Assembly: GCA_030374765.1 (NCBI GenBank)
Contig: JARGXX010000109.1
Location: 62,001-126,000, forward strand
DNA from: Agarophyton chilense
Lineage: Eukaryota > Rhodophyta > Florideophyceae > Gracilariales > Gracilariaceae
DNA length: 64,000 nucleotides
Direction: 5' to 3'
Numbering within the stretch: the first letter of the stretch is position 1; each line of letters begins with the position of its first letter. Shown in pieces: positions 44,147-54,153 of this stretch. The notes below the pieces were generated by a model. It saw only the letters and a list, made by a program, of their open reading frames with translations, was not told the DNA's origin and did not search any database. The translations under genes and the position numbers were made by a program.

Positions 44147-44725
44147 ACCCCAAACCATAACTCCTCCCCCACCAGCTTTTCGCCTAGACAAGACTTTCCC
44201 TTCCTTTCTTAGATCATGCCAGTAGTAGTAGGATCCATCCGGACCATCCATATTAATTTTTTTGTTCATCAAAAAATATAATCTTAGACCATTGAGCAAC
44301 CGAAAAACAGTAAAATTTCAGTGCCCACTCTAGCTTTCCCTGAACATGTCTCGGCATCAATTTAGGTCCTTTTTTATCTTCATTTACTTCATAGTTGTAG
44401 ATTCATTCAATACCTGTTGCGCACGCCGAAAAGTCACAGGTAAATTGAGATGATTTTTATTTGTGATGCAGAATACTATTACTGTGCTGCTTCCCGGAGA
44501 AGAACAAGGTGAGATTTTTTAGATACCTTGCAATTGTTATTTGTGTTGTAGTTCTTTTCGTGTTCTTTTCTATTCTTAAGATAAGCTACGACAACTTTTC
44601 GACTTCGTTTTATCCTCTTGGCCATTTTTTTGAAAGAAAATTTTTCCGTAAAAAGAGCATCAATGGCACCTTTTTCTTCAGGAGTCAGGCACGGTTTTCT
44701 ACCTATTCTAGGGTGCGTAGAGAAC
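44147..44725 (-). pseudogene. Tc1/mariner transposase remnant
   Basis: The minus strand has a helix-turn-helix piece (LTPEEKGAIDALF, SFKKMAKRIKRSRKVVVAYL, near 44580-44700). After a broken stretch comes the Tc1 catalytic block: WSKIIFFDEQKKINMDGPDG, YYYWHDLRKEGKVLSRR and GGGGVMVWG. This contains the second Asp (FDE) and the diagnostic DGPDG..YYWHDLR signature. The sequence stops at VMVWG because the LTR of element C begins at 44146. The remaining C-terminal third, with the last catalytic residue, is absent from the other side. Stops and shifts between the two blocks show long decay. Confidence 0.82.
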
Positions 44726-44987
44726 TAGAAGTTAATAAAAAGATGCAAACTGTGCTTTTAAGTTAGTTGTTTTTCTCTATTGACAGAACCTTTGATTATA
44801 ACGGTCATAAAATCGTTTTGTTCTATTCTAATTTCGTGGTCTGAGTTACCGTTTCTCATGTACTTGGGTAAAAAACCACTCGTTTGGTTTCTTTTCTTTT
44901 TCCGTTTATGTGTGATACAGTAGAGTAGCGTGTGGCTAAATATGAATGGATCAAGCTCCAAACTGACCGAGAAAATGGAAAAACATA

Positions 44988-45016
44988 GGGGTGTTCTATT
45001 CTAATTTCGGTCACTG
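44988..45016 (-). repeat. Right TIR of the Tc1/mariner element
   Basis: The inverted copy of 20976-21004 with one mismatch, followed by TA at 45017-45018. Confidence 0.9.
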
Positions 45017-45018
45017 TA

Positions 45019-47035
45019 CGTAGAGTTGATCAAGTGGACAGTAATGGTGAAAGTTAGGGCTATCGATACCTCGCCCAGGCGGTCTATTCGCCTGCCTATC
45101 ATCGCTACAGAATTTGAAGGTGTGTTGTGGAGATGCAAGCAAAAAGCGTTATTTCTTGCGAAGAGCAGCGCTGTAACTCCTGCAATAGGCGGACAACGAC
45201 GGCCCTGGCGGGGTCGTCAATGTCGCAGAACGGCGCACATGCCGCGGGGGCAGATAGAACGGCGCTCAGGCACCGAACAGCCTCAGAGGAGGCCTTCACA
45301 GCAGAATAAGAACGTAGCGGTAATCAACCTTTCGAACTTTATCTGTCAACTTCGAGTGCGATCCACTCCTCGGTACAATAAAGACAGCCCGAAAGGGTGC
45401 GAGCCAACTTCAAAAATCTCCCCGTATCATTGCATCTCCTTAGCGATACAATTTTGTGTGTAACAACCACAATCATTACCATTTAGATGAAGAACAAAAA
45501 GATGTACCGTCCTCTTTACGAGACTGCACCTCCTCGATGAGATATATAGAAGGCTACTCATGATGAACAATGGTAATCGAAAAACGAGGAGGTGATAACG
45601 TTGGCAGCAAATCGTTTAAGCAGACCAAATAAAACAAGAGAAACGTCAGTTAAACAATGGTTGCTTCTTACAGTGCTTGCATTAAACGCTTCCTTGGGGG
45701 CGATTCGGCTAAATATGTGCACTATAAAACTTAAATGCCACAGAAATGGCTAACGAGGTATTGGCATTCTGTTGCGAATAACAATCGTTCCCAGGAATAT
45801 TTGCACATGGATTGCAAAGACCAAACTTTCACATGCACTGCTGAAGACAGCCTTTGTCTCTGTCATTTCTAAATCCACGGTTTTCCTGTCAATTGCGTTC
45901 GTCACTCCAGGTGTTATGATGATCAAAACCCGCGTAGCGGCACGATCGTAGGTTAGGCCACAAGTGCGCGGTCGGCTGATGAGTCTACATCCGATCAATG
46001 ACATTTTTCTGTCCAAGGAATGGCTCTAGAGGAGAGACTTTGGAATGAATGTTTTTAGGGAAGCTACGCTTGGTTCTGAGGACTGCAGTGGTTGGGCACT
46101 AGCAATTCTAACCCTTTTTCATGACATGATAGAAGGGTTGGGTGGAAAGACACCAATGTTTTTCTTGCTGGCAAATTTGGTGCATGAGCAACACTTTCTT
46201 GGTGTGCTTCACATCTCTAATGTCTGGATGTAAGTAGTGCATGAGAAGATGAAGGTTACTGCCTTTGGTGATTCAAGGCGTTTGCGGTTGGAGCACCCAG
46301 CCCTCCAGAAGGTATTACTCTGTTCGCGCTACAAAGCAGATAAATGTCTCTCACGAATATGATTTTGTAGTCGCTCTCTGTAGTATTTTGCAAAACTAAA
46401 ATGTTGTTAGAATCATGAGCCCCCTCTCCAGCCAGAAAATACAACGTTCATAGTTTCGTAAAGAAAGAAAGAGAGGCTTCCGCGCCTATTATAACGGCCT
46501 CACAGATTTCACGAGAATCGAAATCATGCGGTCTCTTCCTCGCACATATTTTAAAGGCAGGAATACTTGAAAACAAGCAGCGTTCGTCTTCTTTTTACAA
46601 TAAACCAAAAGAATCCTTGAAAAGATGATTCAGAGATCGTCAACATCATGTTGATCACGATGATTGATGATGAACGGCTGGATAGCTACCCACGGAAGGT
46701 TTTCCGAATTGATGAGATGGAGATGATCCCTTCCCGTATCGTTCTAATCGAAAACAAGATATAAATAAAAACTAAAGATATGAAAAATTTTGAGAATTAC
46801 TACTCTTGGTACCTGTGTGTGCCCTCTTACGTCCGTCGATGAATGCAACTGCTTGAGCAAACTGTGCCGGAGAGAAATCATTCAGGTTAAATACATGACA
46901 AAAGTGTACAAACGTTGGGGATTTCGCAGAAGAGTAGTGATTAACGTCGACCAGTTATCATAGAGGAACCGAAAGTCTAACAGCCCAGGAGCTATCACCG
47001 CAAGCCTCTTTCGCGCCCCACCCATTGTTACTGAC
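45019..47035. other. Boundary region between repeats and host-gene block
   Basis: No convincing gene. Several short frames exist, such as 45750-46016 on the minus strand with a hydrophobic C-terminal half, but none shows a recognisable domain. The right part, about 46600-47035, must hold the promoter and 5' leader of the UTP18 gene. Confidence 0.35.
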
Positions 47036-48550
47036 ATGAATTTTATGGAATCCGCATTTTTTGTTGATCGTGAGCCAGATGAATTGGACCAAGATCGGGA
47101 AGTCGTTCCTTCAGCAAATGAAAACACACAAGATGCCCCAGCTGCGAACAAGAAGGAATACTCCAAGAAAGCTTCGAAACCAGTTTGGGTAGACGAAGAC
47201 GATGGACAGATAGAAGTTGATCTCTTGAAGGTACCTCGAAGGAAAAAACTGCGCAGAAATGTCAAAGAAAACAAGATATCTGCTACGGAGTATGCGAAGC
47301 GAATCCAAGAGTTTTACGCGAACGAGAACGCGGTGAAGGGAACGGTTGGGGGATGGGCTCAGCTCCCTTCCCAAAAAAAGAATATCGACGGATATATCAG
47401 CAGTGAGGAAGGATCGGATGAAGAAGAAATGAGCGAAACAGAGAAAGACTTATCTGATAATGTGAAGTCATTGCTACAGTCCACTGGAAGTTTGTTGTCG
47501 AAGAGAAAACGATCTCAAGCTGCCTTGGGGATTTCAAATGGGCCACCTACACTTCCAAAACAGGTGCTAGATATTCAACTTCTTAAACATGCGAACCATG
47601 GAGACCGCTGTCAGGCTGAAGCCCGCTGTGTCGAGTTTCATCCGAGCGGGCGTCTTTTGCTCACTGCTGGCTTTGACAAAACTTTACGCCTATACCAGAT
47701 AGAAGGGAAACACTCTACGAAGATACAAAGTATATATGTGAAACGATTCCCCATCCATGGGGCCAAGTTCGTTGGGGCAGGCTCTGAAATTATTTTAACA
47801 AGCCGGAGACCATTTTTCTATCAGTTGGATATCGAGTCGGGCAGAACGTCTGAAATCAGAACTCTCTTTAGCCACAACGAACGGTCTTGGGAAAATTTTG
47901 AAGCGTCTGCGGATGGGTCAAAACTCGGATTTCTCGGACAACATGGAAAGGTTGTTATAATGGATAACAAGTCCAAACGTGAAATCGGCCAGCTTCGACA
48001 CAATGGACATGTCGCTTGTTTGGCGTTTCCGCCGTTCGGAGAATCGGAGAATTATGTCTATTCTTCCACTGTTGAGGGAACAATACGTCTTTGGGATGTT
48101 CGGACCATGGGTTGCGTGGACGCTCACAAAGACGAAGGTGCGATACATGTAACGAGCCTTGCGGTGTCAAACAAACATTATGCTGTTGGCTCAGATTCAG
48201 GTATACTGAATGTATATCCGGTTGGGAGATTGGGAACGGCGGGGGAGAATGTGTTCGGTATTCGCACAGAAAAACCAGTGAAAGTATTCGAGAATCTTAC
48301 AACAGATATAGACCGTGTGAAATTTAATTGCGACGGACAACTTGCGGCATTTGCATCACATGAGAAGAATAACGCAGTTCGGATTGCTCACATACCAAGT
48401 ATGAGTGTTTTTACAAATTGGCCTTCACCAAAAACGCATCTACGTCGCAATTGTAGCCTGGCGTTTAGTCCTAAAAGTGGGTATCTTGCGGCCGGAAACG
48501 ACAGGGGTGATGTGCACTTGATACGAATCATGGCGTATCCACCTTCATGA
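47036..48550 (+). CDS. UTP18: UTP18-like U3 snoRNP WD40 protein
   Basis: A 504-residue single-exon protein. UTP18 is a subunit of the UTP-B module of the small-subunit processome and acts in nucleolar cleavage of 18S pre-rRNA. The N-terminal third is acidic and basic-rich and carries the family signature WVDEDDGQIEVDL, then KVPRRKKLRRNVKE and ISATEYAKRIQEFY. The C-terminal two thirds form WD40-type repeats (for example VEFHPSGRLLLTAGFDKTLRLYQI, YSSTVEGTIRLWDVR, LAFSPKSGYLAAGNDRGDVHLIRI). Length fits the family (about 500-600). The ATG at 47036 is the first in a frame that matches UTP18 from its start. It converges with the next gene; the two stops are 65 bp apart. Confidence 0.9.
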   Translation: MNFMESAFFVDREPDELDQDREVVPSANENTQDAPAANKKEYSKKASKPVWVDEDDGQIEVDLLKVPRRKKLRRNVKENKISATEYAKRIQEFYANENAVKGTVGGWAQLPSQKKNIDGYISSEEGSDEEEMSETEKDLSDNVKSLLQSTGSLLSKRKRSQAALGISNGPPTLPKQVLDIQLLKHANHGDRCQAEARCVEFHPSGRLLLTAGFDKTLRLYQIEGKHSTKIQSIYVKRFPIHGAKFVGAGSEIILTSRRPFFYQLDIESGRTSEIRTLFSHNERSWENFEASADGSKLGFLGQHGKVVIMDNKSKREIGQLRHNGHVACLAFPPFGESENYVYSSTVEGTIRLWDVRTMGCVDAHKDEGAIHVTSLAVSNKHYAVGSDSGILNVYPVGRLGTAGENVFGIRTEKPVKVFENLTTDIDRVKFNCDGQLAAFASHEKNNAVRIAHIPSMSVFTNWPSPKTHLRRNCSLAFSPKSGYLAAGNDRGDVHLIRIMAYPPS

Positions 48551-48615
48551 GCACGACGAGAAACAATGACCGTAAAGGGTTGGTTGAATCTGTCCCACGT
48601 GCTTTACTTTTCTTT

Positions 48616-49251
48616 TCAGTTATGTTGTTCAGAAAATTGTTTCGATGGAGTTGTTCTTTGCATCATTCTGAGTCCCCTTTGCAGCATTTGATCAACTGGA
48701 CCTCGAATAATTGTTCCGAATCCACCGTAAAAGATTCTTGCCGGAACACTGGCGAGATCTTCTCCCACTGTCGTAACATATTGCCCCCCAAAACGCTTCA
48801 AATACCTTAAGAGACGGCGATGTTGCTGTGGAGCGTCTTCAATCGCAAGACCGTACACCCATTTCACTCGATTTTGTTGGGCAACAACGAGCGCCGCAAT
48901 GAATAGAATCATTCCCGGGGAGATATGCAACAAGCTTTTTTGAACTTGAGATTGCAGTGTTCTATATGATTCAATGTGAAGTCGATTTGGAAGGAGAATT
49001 CCTGATAGGGATGCCACTGAGGTCGTTTGATCAGCATAGTTTAGGGAAAGGTTCAAGAACGGACCAATGCTATCATTTTTCAGATTAAAACCTCTTCGCT
49101 TCGCTAAAGTGCTTATCGTTGACAAGCTAATTGTTTCTTTTTTGGTTTTCTCGGCGGTGCAACAGACGGAGTGTTTCCGTCTAAAGGATGTTGGCTGGAT
49201 GATGGTCGGAAGCTGGAAAGCAATTTTGAAGCAAGATGGACTCAAATCCAT
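48616..49251 (-). CDS. Unidentified probable plastid protein
   Basis: 211 residues from the ATG at 49251. The first 50 residues are Ser/Thr and basic-rich with few acidic residues, compatible with a plastid transit peptide. Near residue 115 a hydrophobic stretch (SPGMILFIAALVVA) may be a membrane segment. The C-terminal half (RLLRYLKRFGGQYVTTVGEDLASVPARIFYGGFGTIIRGPVDQML) looks well structured and conserved-type, but I cannot name the family with confidence. It might relate to small algal/cyanobacterial membrane-associated proteins. It ends just past the end of UTP18 on the opposite strand. Confidence 0.6.
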   Translation of the reverse strand: MDLSPSCFKIAFQLPTIIQPTSFRRKHSVCCTAEKTKKETISLSTISTLAKRRGFNLKNDSIGPFLNLSLNYADQTTSVASLSGILLPNRLHIESYRTLQSQVQKSLLHISPGMILFIAALVVAQQNRVKWVYGLAIEDAPQQHRRLLRYLKRFGGQYVTTVGEDLASVPARIFYGGFGTIIRGPVDQMLQRGLRMMQRTTPSKQFSEQHN

Positions 49252-49854
49252 TCTAGTTGAAAAGAATAAATACGAACCGGTAGTTGAGAAAGGATGTTAC
49301 ACTTTCCACGAACTAGTTTCCTTGTTTGAGACGAAGGAAGATTCTTAAGCAGCAACTTGTAGAGAATGCAGCACGAAAGGTTTGAATCGTACTTTCGACG
49401 AAGAAAGTCTAAAGTGGCTGGCACATTGGGAAGGGTTTGTCTGCTATTGCTGCGCGCAGAGGTATCAGCGTATTAATGTGATATCGAAGGGTTAGCAATC
49501 TACTTCATTTCGGTTCTGTTCTGCCTCTTTGCAGTTGAGCTGGTTTTTCCGAACAAGATTTGGGCAACACCTACCACCAGCTATGAAATAACTTTGAACA
49601 ATAATTTAATTTAATATATCAGGATCATCATGTGTTGTGGGTCCTTGGCTCGACGTCCGCCAATAATCAAACCATCACCGTATCCATCATATCTACGACG
49701 GTAGCATTCGCTGCTGCGAGACATAGCCCGTCCGTCTGTTCTCATCTACGCCACTATCAGCAGCGCCTCTCGCGCGCTTTTTTTCTTCCGCCAGCTCCGG
49801 TCGCTTTGCGTGCCTTAAAACCACACATCTTTCATTCAGTCTGTAGTGCAAACG
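49252..49854. promoter_or_regulatory. Divergent promoter region
   Basis: About 600 bp between two divergently transcribed genes. There is an AT-rich stretch near 49590-49625 (ATAATTTAATTTAATATA). No specific factor site was identified. Confidence 0.35.
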
Positions 49855-50643
49855 ATGGGAAAACGGCGATTCGCAAAAGCATCGAAAGCGGCCGACGCGC
49901 CACTGCAGAAGCGAAGTCCATCGCTAATAGCAAAAGGAAAACAACCAAGTCTACACCGCGGTCGCAAAAAGAGGCTACAGACAAAGCATCGTATCGAGAA
50001 GAAAAACGAATTTATTCAATCAGAGCTCGAGCGAATCGAAGAAGAGAAGCTTGCAAAACAACAACGAGGACAAGATCCGATTTTAAAAAGTTTGAATGAT
50101 TTATCTGGCGTTCTCGAGTTGGATGAGAAGGAGAAAGAAGAGGGAGGATCGTTGAAAAGGGGGGACGAGAGGAAAGGAAAGCTGTCTTCGAAACAGAGAT
50201 TGAGGATTGTGGATGTTGAGAAAGACCAGGTGAAGAGAGTACAGACACATGAGGCGTATTTGAAGAACCCCATGGATGCACTAAGACGACATTTGAACAA
50301 CACGGTGTGCCCCAACGGTCTAGAAATGCCGTCAGGCGACAGAGTTCTAGCGAAGAAAACAAATGAGAACAAAAAACGAGGACAAGAAGAAAAGAAAGGC
50401 AAGATCAAGAACAGCTCAAAAATTACAAAGTACAAATCACTGACAATAAGCGAAAGCACACTGCAAAAGGCGAGAGATGATGCTAAACAGCGAGTGGAAA
50501 GCAAACGGCAATACAAACAAGCACTTTCCGAGATTGTGCGAAGAAGATCGACAAAACAACAAGTTTCCAAAATCCAAAAGCAGAGTGCAACTTCCTTATT
50601 ATCGAAGTCGCGTATCGGTATAAAACGAACTAAACTGATTTGA
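49855..50643 (+). CDS. SLX9-like ribosome biogenesis protein
   Basis: 262 residues from the ATG at 49855 (MGKRRFAKASK). SLX9 binds pre-40S particles and helps 18S rRNA maturation and export. The family traits visible are a strongly basic N-terminus, a KRLQTKHRIEKKNEFIQSELERIEEEKL helical segment, ILKSLNDLSGVL, and the C-terminal core pattern KQRLRIVDVEKDQVKRVQTHEAYLKNPMDALRRHLNNTV, which is given here only in pieces: KQRLRIVDVEKDQ then HEAYLKNPMDALRRHL. This parallels the plant form (K..L...E..Q...V..H..F..DP..A...HL). A long lysine-rich tail follows. The match is weak in sequence but good in order. Alternative: another basic nucleolar protein. Confidence 0.6.
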   Translation: MGKRRFAKASKAADAPLQKRSPSLIAKGKQPSLHRGRKKRLQTKHRIEKKNEFIQSELERIEEEKLAKQQRGQDPILKSLNDLSGVLELDEKEKEEGGSLKRGDERKGKLSSKQRLRIVDVEKDQVKRVQTHEAYLKNPMDALRRHLNNTVCPNGLEMPSGDRVLAKKTNENKKRGQEEKKGKIKNSSKITKYKSLTISESTLQKARDDAKQRVESKRQYKQALSEIVRRRSTKQQVSKIQKQSATSLLSKSRIGIKRTKLI

Positions 50644-50704
50644 GCCAAGATGCGGATTGCCACAAACCAGTTTGTTTTACGTTCACAACAGTATTAATAA
50701 ACCA

Positions 50705-51268
50705 TCATTGACTAGGAGAGGACAGGCCAAAACAAGCAACAAAATTAAAAGTGCGAAACCGTCGAGTTGAACTGGACGAAGAGTGAGTAAGAGAAGATCG
50801 CCTCTTGAACCAGTTTGTTCGCGTTTGAGATTGCTGTGCAGATAGACTTGTTTGGGTGGATTGTTTGTGGTGGTTGCTAGGAGTTGGAGAATGATCTACC
50901 CGCAACTCAGAGGAAGAGCCAAAGTTGTCGAACCAGGCACTTGTTTCACGCTGCGGGGTGCCAGTGCCATGGGACGGAGAAGGTGTGACATCAATAAGAT
51001 GCAAAGACTGTCGGTTGGTAGCTCGTCGATATAAAGATTTGATGAACGTCATAGCGAAGCGCAGAACAGCCGCATGCACGGCGCGTGGATCAATAAGCAG
51101 AATAGGCAGGATAGACGACGCTGGCAGATAGTCAAGGGCTGTGGTGTGGGTGGAAGTGTTGAAGAGGCAAAAGGCGAGGCGGTGATCAAAGGCAATCAAG
51201 AGGGGTGGTGAATGTGAGGGGTATGAATACAGAAGTGGTGTTTCGAGGAGGTGAACAAAAAAGGCAGC
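50705..51268 (-). CDS. Unidentified ORF with hydrophobic N-terminus
   Basis: On the minus strand the frame is open from just after a TGA near 51320 to a stop at 50705, about 200 codons, but the first in-frame ATG (MTFIKSLYRR) is near 51050, so the 5' part may be an exon without its start. The first 100 residues alternate hydrophobic blocks (LLPAAFFVHLLETPLLYSY, LLIAFDHRLAFCLF, SSILPILLI). The rest is Ser/Thr-rich and ends in basic residues. No family was recognised. It converges with the SLX9-like gene. Confidence 0.35.
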   Translation of the reverse strand, partial: AAFFVHLLETPLLYSYPSHSPPLLIAFDHRLAFCLFNTSTHTTALDYLPASSILPILLIDPRAVHAAVLRFAMTFIKSLYRRATNRQSLHLIDVTPSPSHGTGTPQRETSAWFDNFGSSSELRVDHSPTPSNHHKQSTQTSLSAQQSQTRTNWFKRRSSLTHSSSSSTRRFRTFNFVACFGLSSPSQ

Positions 51269-51283
51269 AGGTAGTAAGTACAA

Positions 51284-51790
51284 AAAGATAACGGCTCTGA
51301 CCGAGAAGGCGCAATCTCAATGGGAAGCAGTAGCACCTAGCAAATTGCTACAAGCAAGATGGTCGAGCGGGGCAAAAAGGAAGGCAGGAGCGATAAAGAG
51401 TGTACAATGGGAACGCAGGAGGGTGGGCGAGAGCACGCCATGGCGCCAAGCAAGAGGCGAAACACGACAGGCGAGGGCAGTTGACGGCGTAGATGGAGGG
51501 CGGTGGCGGTGGCGGTGGCGGAGCGACACACGCGAGCGGCTCAGCGCAAGGAGACGCGCAGCACAAACGAACGACACACGAAGACAGCTCACAGCGGCGC
51601 AGTTTGTCCTGCGACCCGCAAGTAGCTCAGCACAACCAATCAGACCAGCGGGCCACTCGCACATGGCACATGGCGCGCGCCTCGCGGCCACATTGCGCTC
51701 CAAAAAAAGCTGGCAAGCGCGTATGCGGAGCGCGTGTGGAACACGTGTGAAGCGCGTGTAAAGCGCGTGCTCAGTGTTTGTGGATGTTCA
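51284..51790. other. Low-complexity stretch
   Basis: Purine- and GC-rich sequence with a GGTGGC triplet run near 51497-51520 and repeated GCGCGTG motifs near 51720-51770. Several overlapping frames are open on both strands because of composition, and none looks real. Confidence 0.5.
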
Positions 51791-52816
51791 TCATTGCACG
51801 TATGCGGCGTGCAGCTCGTGCAGCGCGTCGTGGACGTGCAGTCGGCCTCCGGCGCGGCCACACAGCATGCCGCGCAGCACTCTGGTGACGCGCTCGTTGT
51901 CTCCTAGTCGCCAACCACTTCCGTCAACTGCGCTTTCGCGCTCCACGCGGAGCAGGTTCCATTGCGCCGCCTCCATCCGTCGGCGAAACCTTCGTAGACT
52001 GTCCTCGCTCCGCAGACTGCCGTATGCCGCTGCCAACCCGATCATACCCACGCTGAACACGTCGAACTTGTATGCATCGTTTCCCAGCGAAAAGCGTGTT
52101 TCTGGTGCGCCGTACAGCGGGTCCAGCGTGTCTAGCTGGCCGTTGAACCACGACGAAAACGGGCGTACGTCCTTGCAGCTACCAAAATCGATCAGTTTGA
52201 AACGACAGCTGCCGCGTGTTTCGCCGGAAACCACCAGAATGTTGGATGGTTTCACGTCTCGGTGTACGAAGCCGCTGGCGTGCAGCTCTCCCACAGCCAA
52301 CAACAAGTGTTTCACCACACTTTCGAACAGCCTCTTCTCAACGCCCGCGGCGCTAGAATCGAGCCCAACACCCAGCACGCCGTACAAATCCATGATGCGC
52401 CGTTCAAACAAATAAGTATGCAAAGTACATGCATTCTGTTCCCGTTTCCACACCAAATACTGCTCGCTGTCATGTACATGCTCACCCAGATAGAGTGGCC
52501 AATACTGGTCGCCGTCCAAGGTGCGATTCACAAGCCGTTCCTTCCGAAACAAGTGGCGCGCATTCTGACTGCGCCTACATCTTTTCAACACCACTTGCCT
52601 TTGTGACGACTGCTCCGTCCCAAAGAACACGTCACCGAACGATCCGGAAGCAGCCGGCGATTGGGGGTTGAATGAAATGTCCTTAAAAGAGCCCAGCAAC
52701 GAAGCGTTTACAAGCCGTTTGTCTGCTCTGATGCGTTGTTTAGCGGTATACAGCGACAGCGCAGTGCTGGTTGTGAACGCAATGGCACATTTTGGAACCG
52801 AAGCGTCTGTGTACAT
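51791..52816 (-). CDS. Protein kinase, STN7/STN8-like
   Basis: 341 residues from an ATG at 52816 that follows an in-frame stop closely. Kinase motifs in order: glycine loop SGSFGDVFFG (about residue 58), VVLKRCR with the lysine, the helix before the loop (LLAVGELHASGFVHRDVKPSN), catalytic HRD, IDFGSC as DFG, and a TLDPLYGAPE activation end. The phrase LDTLDPLYGAPE resembles the LLDPRYAPPE of plastid state-transition kinases STN7/STN8, and DVFSVGMIGLAAAYG fits the next helix. Those kinases phosphorylate thylakoid antenna or photosystem II proteins. No transit peptide is visible, so an upstream exon may be missing or the protein may act elsewhere. C-lobe is short. Confidence 0.7.
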   Translation of the reverse strand: MYTDASVPKCAIAFTTSTALSLYTAKQRIRADKRLVNASLLGSFKDISFNPQSPAASGSFGDVFFGTEQSSQRQVVLKRCRRSQNARHLFRKERLVNRTLDGDQYWPLYLGEHVHDSEQYLVWKREQNACTLHTYLFERRIMDLYGVLGVGLDSSAAGVEKRLFESVVKHLLLAVGELHASGFVHRDVKPSNILVVSGETRGSCRFKLIDFGSCKDVRPFSSWFNGQLDTLDPLYGAPETRFSLGNDAYKFDVFSVGMIGLAAAYGSLRSEDSLRRFRRRMEAAQWNLLRVERESAVDGSGWRLGDNERVTRVLRGMLCGRAGGRLHVHDALHELHAAYVQ

Positions 52817-53154
52817 GTCCTTTTCCGTTTACCTGCACCGAATACGCGCGGGTTTGCACAGACTGCCAGACGTGCCGCGCCGAATGCACGGCGGAGGCAC
52901 TGTCGTCGCCATCGCACATCTTCATCGACACTGCTTTTTCTGTACTCCCTGTAATCTTACACACAAACACACTAATGGCTGCTATTGCCGCTCAACCGCT
53001 CGGAGCGTTTCGCTACGCAATGAGCGCGCGCCAAGTGGCCATGCAAAAAATCCATCCTTTACACAGTGCAACTTGCACTGTTTGTCTGCCCCCCTTCGCC
53101 ACCAACCTGTCCAAGCAAAAAAAGCAAGGCATGTTTTACGTTTCACGCGCATTC

Positions 53155-53856
53155 TCAAGCATTGCTACGACTAACATATTTACTATCTATCGTATTCACC
53201 ACAATATTCTCGCCTTCCTTGATAAACAGCGGCACTGCAATCTCCGCTCCGGTTTCGATCGTTGCCGGTTTGGTGACATTTCCCTGCGCCGTATTTCCCC
53301 TCAAACCCGGGTCACACCGCGTCACCTTGAATGTCATGTTTTTCGGTATTTCTACACCGATCACCTTGTCAGAGTGTTTCAAAACCGCAACCTCCAGTCC
53401 CTCTGTCATGAATTTTACAGCAATTGGCCCAAGTTGTTCTGCCGTCAGTCTCTCCTCATCGAATGTTTCCATGTTCATGAATACATAGTAGCCGTCATCC
53501 ATGTACGTATGCTGCATCGATAATTTTTCCATCGACGCTGTCTGTACCATTTCTCCAGCCTTGAACGTTTTGTCCACGTTATTGCCAGTTTTCAAATTCT
53601 TCAGCTTTGTCCGAACGAATGCAGCACCCTTACCGGGTTTCACGTGCAGAAACTCTACAACTTTGTATGCCACACCGTCCATTTCTATAGTCGTCCCCGT
53701 ACGAAACTCGTTCGAAGAGATCATCATGCGCAAAGCGCACCGGCTCGAGCGCGACATGGGACGAACATTGGCGGCCACGAACGACGAGCGCCGCAAACAA
53801 AGACGGAGTGCTCTCCGTGATGCCCGCGCACTTGGTAACGGGGTCACAAACGCCAT
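53155..53856 (-). CDS. efp: Plastid elongation factor P
   Basis: 233 residues from the ATG at 53856. EF-P binds ribosomes stalled at proline runs and promotes peptide bond formation. The first 45-50 residues are Arg/Ser/Ala-rich with almost no acidic residues, as in plastid (or mitochondrial) transit peptides, so organelle targeting is inferred. The mature part has the bacterial EF-P order: SNEFRTGTTIEMDGVAYKVVEFLHV; the loop KPGKGAAFV with the tip lysine; an OB-type domain (EKLSMQHTYMDDGYYVFMN); and the C-terminal signature DPGLRGNTAQGNVTKPATIETGAEIAVPLFI. This is the bacterial form, not eukaryotic eIF5A. The length of the mature part, about 185, is normal. The ATG was chosen because the frame upstream has no other ATG. 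Confidence 0.92.
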   Translation of the reverse strand: MAFVTPLPSARASRRALRLCLRRSSFVAANVRPMSRSSRCALRMMISSNEFRTGTTIEMDGVAYKVVEFLHVKPGKGAAFVRTKLKNLKTGNNVDKTFKAGEMVQTASMEKLSMQHTYMDDGYYVFMNMETFDEERLTAEQLGPIAVKFMTEGLEVAVLKHSDKVIGVEIPKNMTFKVTRCDPGLRGNTAQGNVTKPATIETGAEIAVPLFIKEGENIVVNTIDSKYVSRSNA

Positions 53857-54153
53857 GAAACAACGGGCTCGAGCACGAATTGCAGATTGGACCAAACGCA
53901 AAGCTTCAAAGTCAAGCTGTTTTAACAAATGCCTACGCGCGCTCCTGCTGTCCTTGGCAACAGTCTTGAGAATTACTTGGCGATCCGCGTCATAGTGAGA
54001 TGCTCTTTAGCTAGATACAGTATACTGTACTGAGATCGATGTGCAGGCGCGATCTCCATTCACAGCGCGCCACCCGCACTACGTGTATTAGCGAAATATA
54101 CCAATCATGCCATGATGCGATTGCCCTGTCGATCCTCTCCACTATCCCAATTT

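Larger units (their letters stand above)
20974..45018 (-). mobile_element. Tc1/mariner transposon, split by chromovirus C
   Basis: Two 29-bp terminal inverted repeats (20976-21004 and 44988-45016) match at 28 of 29 positions and each is flanked outside by TA, the target duplication of Tc1/mariner elements. Between the right TIR and the LTR of element C is a degenerate minus-strand Tc1-type transposase. Between the left TIR and the other LTR only 93 bp remain, so part of the transposase gene is missing. Without its insert the transposon is about 1.0 kb. Confidence 0.85.

Noticed and set aside
51345-51761. Overlapping open frames on both strands
   Set aside because: GC- and purine-rich low-complexity sequence keeps several frames open; none looks like a protein family.
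52792-53523. Plus-strand frame of 243 codons
   Set aside because: Lies opposite the EF-P gene and the kinase 5' end and shows no domain.
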